Shown here: one piece after another, positions 15,371 to 24,049 of the stretch
Position numbering within the stretch: position 1 is the first letter of the stretch
Layout: every line of letters begins with the position of its first letter
Assembly: GCA_005799825.1 (NCBI GenBank)
Contig: SYFT01000002.1
Location: 1 to 39,369 of the forward strand
Length of the DNA stretch: 39,369 nucleotides
Source of the DNA: Acidobacteriota bacterium
GTDB lineage: Bacteria > Acidobacteriota > Vicinamibacteria > Vicinamibacterales > SCN-69-37
Reading direction: 5' to 3'
The notes under the pieces: model-generated
What the model was told of the DNA's origin: nothing
The model's input: only the letters and a program-made list of their open reading frames with translations
Databases searched by the model: none
Translations under genes and position numbers: made by a program

Positions 15371-16249
15371 CTACCGGTTCTGGACGAACTGCCACCCGAA
15401 CCGGCCCTTGATGCACAAGTGGCCTTCAGTGACGTCGTGATCGTGAGGCGAGGTAACGCGGACGATCGAGTTGTCCTGCACGTGCAGTTGGAGTGTGCAG
15501 CCTACACCGCAGTAAGGGCAGATCGTGTCGGTCACGGTCTGTTTCGACTCGTCCCAGGTGCCGGCTTCGCGCATGTCGTGCTCGGACTTGAACATGAGTG
15601 CGCCGGTCGGGCAGACGCCGATGCAATTGCCGCAGTAGACACACGCGGAGTCGGGTAGCGGGGTATCGAACTCGGTGGCGATGCTCGCGTTGAAGCCGCG
15701 GCCGGCCACGGCAATCGCGAATGTGTTCTGCGCGTCGGTGCCGCAGGCCTCCACGCACTTGTAGCAGAGCACGCACTTTGAATAGTCGCGCACGTACAGG
15801 TCGTTATCGATCTTGACCGGCTGCTTCACCGTCGCTTTGGCGCCGTGCCCGTGCGCGTCTCCCGTATCGAACCGATCGGGCTCGGCCGCATACCGCTCGA
15901 GGTCGGCGAGAAATGTCGGCTCCGCCGTCGAGAGATCGACCGACGAGCCGAGCAGTTCGAACACCAGCTTCCGGCTGTGTCGCACCCGTTCAGAGTCGGT
16001 CTGCACCACCATCCCCGGTTCGGCCACGCGCGAACAGGCGGGCACCAGCACGCGCGAGTTCTCCACCTCAACCACACAGACCCGGCACACATTCACCGGA
16101 GTGAGGTTTTCGAGGTAACAGAGCGTTGGGGTGTCGATGCCCACCGACTTGCACGCCTGCAGGAGCGTGGTGCCTTCGGGTACGCGCACGTCTTTACCGT
16201 CGATTTTCAGATCAACCGCGCGAACGAAGTTCAGAGGAACGGCTTCCAT
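15371..16249 (-). CDS. Formate dehydrogenase N-terminal Fe-S subunit (split FdhA/NuoG-like)
   Basis: This 292-aa protein carries electron-transfer clusters. A plant-type [2Fe-2S] domain has Cys44, 55, 58 and 72. Two [4Fe-4S] clusters follow, with ligands Cys159/162/165/169 and Cys203/206/209/213. At the C terminus is the complete Fe4S4 motif of molybdopterin oxidoreductases (Cys244, 247, 251 and Cys279, then Lys281) ending GRFGWQFVQNR. That last part normally begins the catalytic chain of formate dehydrogenase, which here is a separate gene (18065-20008). The His-Cys3 cluster region of NuoG-type proteins is present as HSRKLVFELL but lacks its cysteines. ATG 16249 follows the previous stop after two bases. 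A complex I role is unlikely because no other nuo genes are present. Confidence 0.85.
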   Translation of the reverse strand: MEAVPLNFVRAVDLKIDGKDVRVPEGTTLLQACKSVGIDTPTLCYLENLTPVNVCRVCVVEVENSRVLVPACSRVAEPGMVVQTDSERVRHSRKLVFELLGSSVDLSTAEPTFLADLERYAAEPDRFDTGDAHGHGAKATVKQPVKIDNDLYVRDYSKCVLCYKCVEACGTDAQNTFAIAVAGRGFNASIATEFDTPLPDSACVYCGNCIGVCPTGALMFKSEHDMREAGTWDESKQTVTDTICPYCGVGCTLQLHVQDNSIVRVTSPHDHDVTEGHLCIKGRFGWQFVQNR

Positions 16250-16251
16250 CG

Positions 16252-18063
16252 CTACCGAGCCTCCGGCGAAAGAACTGGAAATTTTTGCAGCGCGCTTTGC
16301 ACGGCGCTGGCGGCTGTCTGGCCCAGGCCGCAAATGGATGCGTCACGCATGACCAGCGCCAGGTCATTGATGAGCCCAACGTCGCGGGCGCCGGCAGCAG
16401 CGCCCTTCGTGCGCGCAGCCACCAGCCGGTGCAGCGCTTCTTCCTGGCGAATGGTGCCGATACGACACGGCACACACTGGCCGCATGATTCATCCCGGAA
16501 GAATGCCGCGATGCGGATGAGAATATCTCCCAGGTCCACGCGGTCGTCGAACAACATGATGACGCCAGACCCCAATGTGGCGTTGGCGGCGCGCGTGCCC
16601 TCGAACGTCAGCGGCATGTCCAGTTCCTCCGGCGTGACAAAGACGCCGGCGGCGCCGCCGAGCAACACCGCTTTAAGGGCGCGGCCGTCGGCAACGCCCC
16701 CAGCGAGCGCGATGACGTCGCGCAACGTGATGCCGAACGGCGCTTCGTACAGGCCTGGGCGGGTGACGCAGCCAGACACACAGAACAACTTGGTGCCCGC
16801 CGAGCCCGGCGTACCCGACGCGGCGAACGCGGGCCCGCCATACGCCAGCACGTCAAGTACGTTCGCGAACGTCTCCACGTTGTTGACCACAGTCGGTTTG
16901 CCGAAGAGGCCGACGTTCACGGGGAAGGGCGGTTTGTTGCGCGGCTCGCCGCGCAGGCCTTCCAATGAATTAAACAGCGAGGTCTCCTCGCCGCAGATAT
17001 ACGCGCCGGCGCCGCGCCGCAGCTCGATATCGAACCGCACACCTTCGCCCATGATGTTGTCGCCGAGCCATCCGCGGGCCCGCGTCTGCGTGATGGCATG
17101 TTGCAGCCGTGCGGTGGCCTTCGGGTATTCGCCACGAATGTAGAGGTAGCCCTGCTCGCAGCCGGTGGCATACCCGGCGATGGTCATCGCTTCGACCAGC
17201 GCAAACGGGTCTTCCTCCATGATGACGCGGTCCTTGAATGTGCCAGGCTCCGACTCGTCGGCGTTGCACACCAAATAGTGCGGGCGCGCGGGATTGCGGG
17301 CCACCCCTTCCCACTTGCGGCCCGTGGGAAACGCCGCGCCGCCACGACCCAGCAGCTTCGAATCATTCACTTCCCGCAGGACACCTTCGGGCCCGAGGGC
17401 CAGCGCCTTCCGGAGCGCTACATACCCTCCGTGCGCGCGGTAGTCGTCGAGGCTTGACGGGTCCGCCTTGCCCACGCGGCGCAGCAAACGCAACCCCGAG
17501 TCGCGGGGCTCCGCCGTTTGCGGCGCAATGGTCTGTTGCGCTGCCCTGACGTCACCAGTCTCGACGGCCCCTACGACGTCCTCAAGAGTCACGTGCGCCA
17601 TCGCCTCATCGCCGCGCGATTCCCCCGCGCGCTGCACCAGTGCGGCCGGAGCCTGCTCGCAGAGGCCGAGGCAGGGGCTGCGCACCCACGTGGCGGCTCC
17701 ATTCAGTCCGTTGGCATCCTGTCCAGGCGCGCCGAACTTCTGTTCAAGCGACCGGCACAGGCCCTCGGCGCCTTTGATGCGGCACGCGATGTCGTCGCAC
17801 ACATGCACCGTTCGCGGGGCCCGTCGCTTCGTGGCGAACATGGCATAGAAAGACGCGACGCCGAATCCTTCGGCTGGCGGCACCAAGAGTCGCGTGCAGA
17901 TGTGATTGAGTGCACCCGGGCTGATCCAACCGACGCGGGCCTGTGCCGCGTGCAGAGCCGGCAGCAGCAGGTGCCTGGCCGCAGGTGCCGACCCGATGGC
18001 CGCGTCAATCGCATCCTGTTCGCCGATCGACGCGACGGCCCCTGGAATCAGGTGCAAATCCAC
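16252..18063 (-). CDS. NuoE-NuoF fusion, NADH-binding subunit of formate dehydrogenase
   Basis: This 603-aa diaphorase subunit passes electrons between NAD(H) and the Fe-S chain. About residues 20-165 are NuoE-like (thioredoxin fold) with a [2Fe-2S] site: Cys pair in CDDIAC and Cys pair in SPCLGLC. A linker leads to the NuoF part: FMN site LGRGGAAFPTGRKW, NADH/FMN segment GAGAYICGEETSLFNSLEG, and the [4Fe-4S] motif CGQCVPCRIGT plus a later Cys in ASICGLG. The start is set at GTG 18063, one base after the catalytic-subunit stop and about ten bases after GGAGGG; TTG 18096 or GTG 18093 would overlap that gene. Similar fusions occur in NAD-dependent formate dehydrogenases and bifurcating hydrogenases. 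Confidence 0.88.
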   Translation of the reverse strand: MDLHLIPGAVASIGEQDAIDAAIGSAPAARHLLLPALHAAQARVGWISPGALNHICTRLLVPPAEGFGVASFYAMFATKRRAPRTVHVCDDIACRIKGAEGLCRSLEQKFGAPGQDANGLNGAATWVRSPCLGLCEQAPAALVQRAGESRGDEAMAHVTLEDVVGAVETGDVRAAQQTIAPQTAEPRDSGLRLLRRVGKADPSSLDDYRAHGGYVALRKALALGPEGVLREVNDSKLLGRGGAAFPTGRKWEGVARNPARPHYLVCNADESEPGTFKDRVIMEEDPFALVEAMTIAGYATGCEQGYLYIRGEYPKATARLQHAITQTRARGWLGDNIMGEGVRFDIELRRGAGAYICGEETSLFNSLEGLRGEPRNKPPFPVNVGLFGKPTVVNNVETFANVLDVLAYGGPAFAASGTPGSAGTKLFCVSGCVTRPGLYEAPFGITLRDVIALAGGVADGRALKAVLLGGAAGVFVTPEELDMPLTFEGTRAANATLGSGVIMLFDDRVDLGDILIRIAAFFRDESCGQCVPCRIGTIRQEEALHRLVAARTKGAAAGARDVGLINDLALVMRDASICGLGQTAASAVQSALQKFPVLSPEAR

Positions 18064-18064
18064 G

Positions 18065-20008
18065 TCAGGGTTTCCCTCCGGCGGCGCCGGCACCAACTGG
18101 CTCTCGCGCCTGCACCGGAACGATTTTCTCCACGCGCACGGCCGCCGCTTTGAACTCGGCGGTACCCGACTTCGGATCCACGGCGTCGATTGTGAGGATG
18201 TTTGTTTCCACTTCGTCCGGGAAGTGCAGCGTCATGAACGTGAGTCCAGGCCGAAGGCCCGGGTCGATCTTCACCTGGGCTTCCACGGAGCCGCGACGCG
18301 AAACGATCCGCACCACTTCCCCTGCGGTTATGTGCAGGCGCTCGGCGTCTTCGGGCGAAAGCTCTATTCGTTCCCCGTGCCGCAGTGGCGATGTGTAGCC
18401 GCCCGTCATCACGCCGGTATTGAACGACTCGAGCCGGCGGCCGGTCGTCAGGCGCAGCGGAAATTCTTCGCTGAGCAAGTCCACCGGCGGGGAGTGATGC
18501 ACCACCTGGAATGGCGCGCGGGAGCCGGAGACCGGCTCGTCCCACAACCGCGTGTGTAAGGTCGGGCTGCCGGGATGGTCGTCAGTCGGGCAGGGCCACT
18601 GCAATCCGTTGAGCTGCTCAAGACGCCCGTAACTCATGCCGCCATGCCACGGCGACAACCGTCGTACTTCTTCCCACACGTCGGCGGCCGTCGGCGCGCC
18701 CCAATCTCTACCGAGCCGCTTCGCAAGCGCCGTTAGGATGTCGATGTCGTCCTTCGCCTGCCCCGGCGGCTCAAGCGCCTTGCGCACCCGCTGCACCCGA
18801 CGCTCGCTGCTGGTGACCGTTCCTTCCGACTCACACCACGACGCGGCCGCCGGCAACACGACATGCGCCACCTCGGCGGTTTTTGTCAGGAAGATGTCCT
18901 GCACCACGAGGTGCTCGAGGCCTTCAAGCAGCCGTCGCGTGCGCTTGGCGTCGGCTTCCGACTGCATCGGGTTCTCACCCAGCACGAACACCGTCTTCAA
19001 TTCGCCGTGCTCCATCGCCTCGAACATCTGGCTCAGGTGCCAGCCCTTCTTGTCGGGTATCGTGCCGGCGTATTCCTTCTCGAACATCGCGCGCAGCACC
19101 GGGTCTTCGACGTCCTGGCCGCCGACGAACTTGTTCGGGATGGCGCCCATATCGCCGCCGCCCTGCACATTATTCTGGCCGCGCAGGGGAACGAGTCCCG
19201 ATCCCCACCGGCCGACGTGGCCGGTCAGGAGCGACAGATTGATGATGGCAAACACGTTGTCCACGGCGTTGTGATGTTCGGTTATCCCCAGCGTCCAGCA
19301 AATCTGTGCACGATCCGCCCGCGCATACGAATGCGCAAGGTCACGAATGTCTTCCGCCTTCACGCCAGTCAGCTTCTCGCCATGCTCCAGCGTATAGATC
19401 TCAACCGCGGCCTTGTATTCCTCGAATCCCGTCGTCGCCCTCTCGACGAACGCGGTGTTGCACAACCCCGCCGCGATGATCTCGCGGCCGATCGTATTCG
19501 CCAGCGCCACGTCCGATCCCACTTCGAGCCCCATCCACACGTCGGCCCACGCGACGGAACTGGTCCGGCGCGGATCGATGGCGAACATCCGCGCCCCGTC
19601 TTGCTTCCCCTTTAAGAGATGGTGGAAGAAGATCGGATGCGTCTCACGAGCGTTGGATCCCCAAAGGACGATGAGGTCTGTCTCCTCGATCTCCCGGTAT
19701 GCGCTCGTGCCGCCGCCTGCCCCGAACACCGTCGTCAGACCGACGACGCTGGGGGCGTGTCAAGTTCTGTTGCAACTGTCGATGTTGTTGCTGCCCAGCA
19801 CCCCGCGGGTGAACTTCTGCGCCAGATAGTTCACTTCGTTGGAGGCTTTGGAGCAACTGAACATCCCGAAGCTCCACGGTCCGTGCGCACTGGTGACACG
19901 GCGGAAACCATCAGCCGCGCGGTCCAGTGCTTCGTCCCATGAGGCCTCGCGCAGTTTTCCGTGCTCACGCACGAGCGGCTGCGTTAGTCGCGTATATTTT
20001 GCGCTCAT
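18065..20008 (-). CDS. fdhA: Formate dehydrogenase catalytic subunit, selenocysteine-containing
   Basis: This 647-aa molybdopterin (or tungstopterin) bis-MGD subunit interconverts formate and CO2. An in-frame TGA at 19762-19760 falls exactly where formate dehydrogenases have selenocysteine: SCNRT-U-HAPSVVGL, residue 83. Reading continues in the same frame for another 564 codons with family motifs (LIVLWGSNARETHPI, ITEHHNAVDNVFAI, LTGHVGRWGSGLVPLRGQNN, VQGGGDMG) and a C-terminal beta-barrel cofactor domain (LRLTTGRRLESFNTGVMTGG). A bSECIS-like hairpin follows the UGA. The protein starts at ATG 20008 and lacks the N-terminal Fe4S4 domain of about 50 residues, which is at the end of the gene at 15371-16249. 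An in-frame TAA lies just upstream of the start, so it is not a longer gene. Confidence 0.93.
19730..19748 (-). promoter_or_regulatory. bSECIS-like selenocysteine insertion hairpin
   Basis: On the minus strand the seven-base arms CGTCGTC and GACGACG pair perfectly around the loop GGTCT. The loop begins 18 bases after the UGA codon. From memory, both the loop sequence and the distance match the E. coli fdhF element that binds SelB. The hairpin is also coding sequence (VVGLTT). This is strong support for reading the UGA as selenocysteine rather than a nonsense mutation. Confidence 0.85.
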
Positions 20009-20014
20009 GCGTGG

Positions 20015-20020
20015 AGCTTA
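20015..20020 (-). promoter_or_regulatory. Possible leaderless promoter -10 box of the formate dehydrogenase operon
   Basis: TAAGCT (20020-20015, minus strand) is followed by six bases and ATG 20008, the same geometry as at other genes in the window. No ribosome binding site precedes the ATG. Confidence 0.35.
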
Positions 20021-20082
20021 ACATGGCACTCGCTCAAAGCGTCTTCGCCGTGGGACGCCTTGAACTGTGCAAGCCGGAAAGC

Positions 20083-20099
20083 GCTGTCTCAGTGACAGC
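20083..20099. terminator. Small hairpin after the BNR-repeat gene
   Basis: GCTGTC (20083-20088) and GACAGC (20094-20099) form a 6-bp stem with a 5-base loop, just beyond the 3' end of the BNR-repeat gene. There is no T tract, so termination is only a possibility. Confidence 0.25.
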
Positions 20100-20112
20100 C
20101 GAGCGACGGCCG

Positions 20113-23100
20113 CTACCTGGCGAGTCGAATCGCGGGAATCTTGCCCGCCATCGTCTTGTTGAACGCAGGCACATCCACGGCGATGTGCTTGTCGAACGCG
20201 GCCTGTGCATCGGTCAATTGCTGAAGCTGATCGGCCAGAATGTCGTACGCCACATCACGAGGCTTGTAGTCGGCCGCGCCCGCCTCGTCGCCGGCGCCGA
20301 GCCCAACGGCGCCACCAAGCCAGAGCAGATTCATGTAGACCTTGTAGGCGTCGGCAAAGTACTTGTCGTCGCTGCGAAGATCCTGGCGCGTGACCAGGCG
20401 AAGTTCGGTGCCGAACAGCACGGCATCAAGATCCATCAGCGGCTTCTCAATTTCGTCCTTGCCGCGATTCTGCTTGAGCAGATCTTCAATCTGTTTTCGT
20501 GTGATCTCGAGCTGATTCACCACGCCCGACGTGGTGGAGATCGCGTCGCGGATGCGAATCTGCATGGCGGTGGATTCGACGAGATCCGCATTCGACGCTT
20601 TGATCGCGGGGTCCTTCAGCACTTCAAAAGGTTCAGCAAACAACTGGCCGTTAAGCGTCAACCGCACCGAGTATTTTCCTGGTGCGGCGATCGGGGTGCC
20701 GGTGGTGGCACCGATTCCCCAGTGCATGACCATCCGCACTTCCGTACCTAAAAAGTCCGGCTCTTCCCAGATGTACTGGTTCTCTCGTGGCGTGGTGCGA
20801 ATTTCCACCATCTTCGCCGGTTCATACTGCAGGTTCCACGACACGCGGTTCAGTCCCGCGCGGCCACCAGCAATCGACTGCGTCCGGATGACTTCACCGA
20901 CGTTGTTGAGAATCTCCATCCTGACCGGTCCCGTGGGGGCGGCAGCCAGTGAGAAGGTGAAGTCCGCAGATCCACTTCGCGCCTGACGAAACCCTGCGCG
21001 CGGCGTAAAGAGCTTCGTCGCCGCAGGCGCCGTGGGCTGCCCCGTCTGCTCCAGCACGGTAATGTCCGGCAGGATGAACAAGCCGCGACCATAGGTCGAA
21101 AGCACCACATCGTGGTACCTCGGCTCATACACCACCCAGGTCACAGGCGACGCCGGCAGACCTGCCTTGAACTGCGTCCAATGCGCGCCGTTGTCCATCG
21201 AGTAATAAAACGCGCGACCGGTGCCCGCAAAGAGCATCCCCGGGCGGTTCGAGTTCTCGATCGTGGACAACACGTAGTCGAGCGAATGTCCCGTGGGCAA
21301 ATCACCCACCAGTGACGACCACGTCGCGCCGTAATCGGTGGTCTTGTAGATATAGGGACGCCGGTTGTCATTGACGTGTCCGTCCACCGTAATGATCGCC
21401 GACGCGGCATCGAACGTGGACGGCCAGATCTGCGTGATCGTACCCAGGTCAGGCATGCCTTTCAAATTGGCGCTCACGTCCACCCAGTTGCCGCCGCCGT
21501 TACGTGTGTACCAGACCTTGCCGTCATTGGTACCGGCCCAGAGCAGGCCGCGTTCACGCGGCGATGACGCGATGGCATACACCGTGGCACCGGCGTACTG
21601 CCCGAGGTTGTCCTGCACCACGCCGCCCGACGCAACGATCAGCCGGGGGTCGCGCGTAGAAAGGTCCGGACTGATTTCTACCCAACTCTGCCCTTCGTTG
21701 CTGGTCTTGAAGATCACTTCGCAGCCGTAATACACGGTCGTGGGCTCGAACGCGTCGAACGCGACCGGCGCCGTCCAGTGGCACCGATGCTTCGAGAGGT
21801 TGGGCGCCGAGTCAAACGTGATCATGCTCGGCGAGACCGATCGCGCCGTGCCCTGACGCGCATCAAACCGCGTCAACTTGTTGCCGTAGCAGGATCCCCA
21901 GACGATGTCGGCGTTGTCGGGCTGCGGTTGCGTAAAGCCAGACTCACATCCGCCTAAATACGTGTCCCACGCCGGGCCTCCGACGCGACCGCCACGCCCC
22001 CCGCCACCACCGCCGCCTCGCCCGACGGCTGCCGGCGCCGCAGGCTCCGGACCGCCGATCCGGCCATTGCCCGTCTGCTCCGGACTTGTGCTCGGCCCAC
22101 GCATGGTCCCGTCGTCCTGCCGGTTGCTGTAGATCCAGTAGGGTACGCGGTTGTCCACGGCCACGTGATACATCTGCCCGTTCGGGAGGCGCACCGACCG
22201 GGCACCGGCGGACGTGACGATGCTGGCACCGCCGTCATCAGTGAGGACGTAGCGCGTACCGTCAGTGGGATCGAACCAGACATCGTGGCAATCGCCACAT
22301 CCGCCGCTGATAGGAAACAACTTGCCGCCGTCCTTGGACCGATGGAAGCCGCTGTTCATGACGATCACGTCGTTCGGGTCCTGCGGATTGACTCCGAGGC
22401 GGATGTAATAACCCGCGCGACCGATCAGCGAACGATCCCAACTCACCACGTTGAACGAGGTGCCGCCGTCGTCAGACCGCCAGAGCGAACCCTGGTCCGC
22501 CGTCTGGATGAGCGCGTACATGCGACTCGAATCCGACGGCGCAATCGCGACGTCGATCTTGCCTACCGGCGAGCGCGGCATGCCGTTCTCGACCTTCTTC
22601 CAAGTGGCGCCTGCATCCTTGGTGATGTAGACCGCACTCCCGGGCCCGCCGCTGTACTGCTGCCAGGTGCGCTGCACAAGCTGCCAGCTTCCCGCAATGA
22701 GGATGTTCGGGTTCTTCGTGTCCATGGACAGGCCGGAACATCCCGTGTCCTGATTTACAAACAATGAACGAGTCCAGGACTTGCCGCCATCGACGGTCTT
22801 AAAGACACCCCGCTCCTGCTGCGGCCCTGTCGCTCGACCCACTGCGCAGACGTACACGATGTTGGGATCCGTGGGATGCACGATGACTCGGCCGATGCGC
22901 CCCGTGTCTTTCAACCCCATGTGCGTCCACGTCGCACCCGCGTCAATCGACTTATAGACGCCGTCGCCCATCACGTCACTGGGACGAATCACCCAGCCCT
23001 CGCCTGTGCCGGCCCACACCTGATTGTGATCAGACGACGAAAGCGCTAACGCGCCGACGGCCTGCACCGGCATGTTGTCGAAGACTGGCACGAACGTGGC

Positions 23101-23436
23101 GCCGCTGTCTGTGGACTTCCAGATACCACCCGACGCGTTGCCAAGATAGTAAGTGGTGGGATCACCGGGCACACCCACGACCGATGCAACGCGGCCTGCC
23201 GGCGCGGGTCCCATGTAGCGGAACTTCAGCGGGTCCACCGACTGAATCTGCGAGCCTCCGCCACCGCCTCCGCGCCCTTGCAACAGCTCACCGTCTGCAC
23301 GTGAGGCGCCGGCATCATCAACAGCCCCGACAGTGGCCGTCTCGAACGACCGAGTGATGGGCATCGCGAATATGACAACGGAGGTGGTCACCAGTGCGCA
23401 CGAAGTAAGGAGAAGACGGCGGGAGCGAGAAGACAT
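20113..23436 (-). CDS. Secreted BNR/sortilin-like beta-propeller protein
   Basis: This 1107-aa protein has an N-terminal signal/anchor and a Gly-rich linker (about residues 50-62). Many BNR/Asp-box repeats follow (for example GGIWKSTDSGATF, DGVYKSIDAGATW, RGVFKTVDGGKSW, GSLWRSDDGGTSF, GKVWYTRNGGGNW) and form two beta-propellers up to about residue 790. The C-terminal third contains an Ig-like strand region (VRMEILNNVGEVIRTQ) and a helical end. These VPS10/sortilin-like or sialidase-like propellers are abundant in acidobacteria and sit outside the cell or in the periplasm; no catalytic residues can be assigned. A -10 box TAAACT (23459-23454) and TGAGG lie upstream of ATG 23436. Confidence 0.85.
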   Translation of the reverse strand: MSSRSRRLLLTSCALVTTSVVIFAMPITRSFETATVGAVDDAGASRADGELLQGRGGGGGGSQIQSVDPLKFRYMGPAPAGRVASVVGVPGDPTTYYLGNASGGIWKSTDSGATFVPVFDNMPVQAVGALALSSSDHNQVWAGTGEGWVIRPSDVMGDGVYKSIDAGATWTHMGLKDTGRIGRVIVHPTDPNIVYVCAVGRATGPQQERGVFKTVDGGKSWTRSLFVNQDTGCSGLSMDTKNPNILIAGSWQLVQRTWQQYSGGPGSAVYITKDAGATWKKVENGMPRSPVGKIDVAIAPSDSSRMYALIQTADQGSLWRSDDGGTSFNVVSWDRSLIGRAGYYIRLGVNPQDPNDVIVMNSGFHRSKDGGKLFPISGGCGDCHDVWFDPTDGTRYVLTDDGGASIVTSAGARSVRLPNGQMYHVAVDNRVPYWIYSNRQDDGTMRGPSTSPEQTGNGRIGGPEPAAPAAVGRGGGGGGGRGGRVGGPAWDTYLGGCESGFTQPQPDNADIVWGSCYGNKLTRFDARQGTARSVSPSMITFDSAPNLSKHRCHWTAPVAFDAFEPTTVYYGCEVIFKTSNEGQSWVEISPDLSTRDPRLIVASGGVVQDNLGQYAGATVYAIASSPRERGLLWAGTNDGKVWYTRNGGGNWVDVSANLKGMPDLGTITQIWPSTFDAASAIITVDGHVNDNRRPYIYKTTDYGATWSSLVGDLPTGHSLDYVLSTIENSNRPGMLFAGTGRAFYYSMDNGAHWTQFKAGLPASPVTWVVYEPRYHDVVLSTYGRGLFILPDITVLEQTGQPTAPAATKLFTPRAGFRQARSGSADFTFSLAAAPTGPVRMEILNNVGEVIRTQSIAGGRAGLNRVSWNLQYEPAKMVEIRTTPRENQYIWEEPDFLGTEVRMVMHWGIGATTGTPIAAPGKYSVRLTLNGQLFAEPFEVLKDPAIKASNADLVESTAMQIRIRDAISTTSGVVNQLEITRKQIEDLLKQNRGKDEIEKPLMDLDAVLFGTELRLVTRQDLRSDDKYFADAYKVYMNLLWLGGAVGLGAGDEAGAADYKPRDVAYDILADQLQQLTDAQAAFDKHIAVDVPAFNKTMAGKIPAIRLAR

Positions 23437-23518
23437 GGGAAACCTCAGGCAACAGTTTACCGGAATGCCTGCGAATCAGCATCCTGAGGACGGCGGCGCG
23501 ATACCCTGAGCCAGAGCA

Positions 23519-24037
23519 TCAAGCGCGCGATCGAGACTTTGCGCGCCGTGGTGTGCACCGGCAGGCCCGCCCAATCTGATCTTGACCAACTCGGTCTTCC
23601 CACGGGGCCGCGGCGCCAGCCGGGACCCGGCCCTGTACCCGACTTTCAGTGATCGAGTCGCCGTGCAACAGCAAGTCGATGTTGCCCTGTTTCGCGATCT
23701 CGACAAACCCCAGATGCCGGGCGCCACGCCGTTGGGCGGTCTGCGTGAATGTGGCGGCGACGTTCCGTCGTGGCGGCTGGAGCAACATCAACGACTCGAA
23801 CTTCTTCAACACAGGTCACACGGTCGGCTCAGACGAATCGGCGAACTTCTCCATCGCGTCGTTCACCAGCGCTAGTTCTTCAGGGGTGGGGCGCGGGATA
23901 GCCACTTCAGGCGGAACCGGAGCAGGCGGACCGATCACGATTGGAACCGGCGGGGCCTGCGGCGGCCCCTGAGCTGCGGAGATTCAGGCACCACCGGCAA
24001 CAGCGACCCAGACGACGACGGAGAGTACTCGCTTCAT
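23519..24037 (-). pseudogene. SGNH/GDSL hydrolase pseudogene
   Basis: From ATG 24037 the frame gives a signal-like MKRVLSVVVWVAVAGGA interrupted by TGA (23986-23984). It then runs through a Pro-rich linker (PPQAPPVPIVIGPPAPVP) and a helix EELALVNDAMEKFAD to a second TGA (23818-23816). After that it reads VLKKFESLMLLQPPRRNVAA and IDLLLHGDSITE. The last string is the block I motif of SGNH hydrolases, with the catalytic Ser in GDS. Similarity is lost right after the motif, and the Asn/His blocks are absent. Two in-frame stops plus loss of the rest mark a dead gene. It may continue, unrecognisably, to about 23490. Confidence 0.65.
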
Positions 24038-24049
24038 GACAGGACCCTT

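Noticed and set aside
15371-18063. Complex I (NuoEFG) subunits
   Set aside because: No other nuo genes are present. The NuoG-like protein ends in the Mo-enzyme Fe4S4 motif, and the partner is a formate dehydrogenase core.
19730-19762. Frameshift or nonsense mutation splitting the formate dehydrogenase gene
   Set aside because: Both parts share one frame, the TGA is at the exact Sec site and a bSECIS-like hairpin follows, so recoding is the better explanation.
23816-23986. UGAs in the SGNH gene as selenocysteine
   Set aside because: One falls in the signal peptide and one in a linker, neither a redox site; the gene is also missing its other catalytic blocks.
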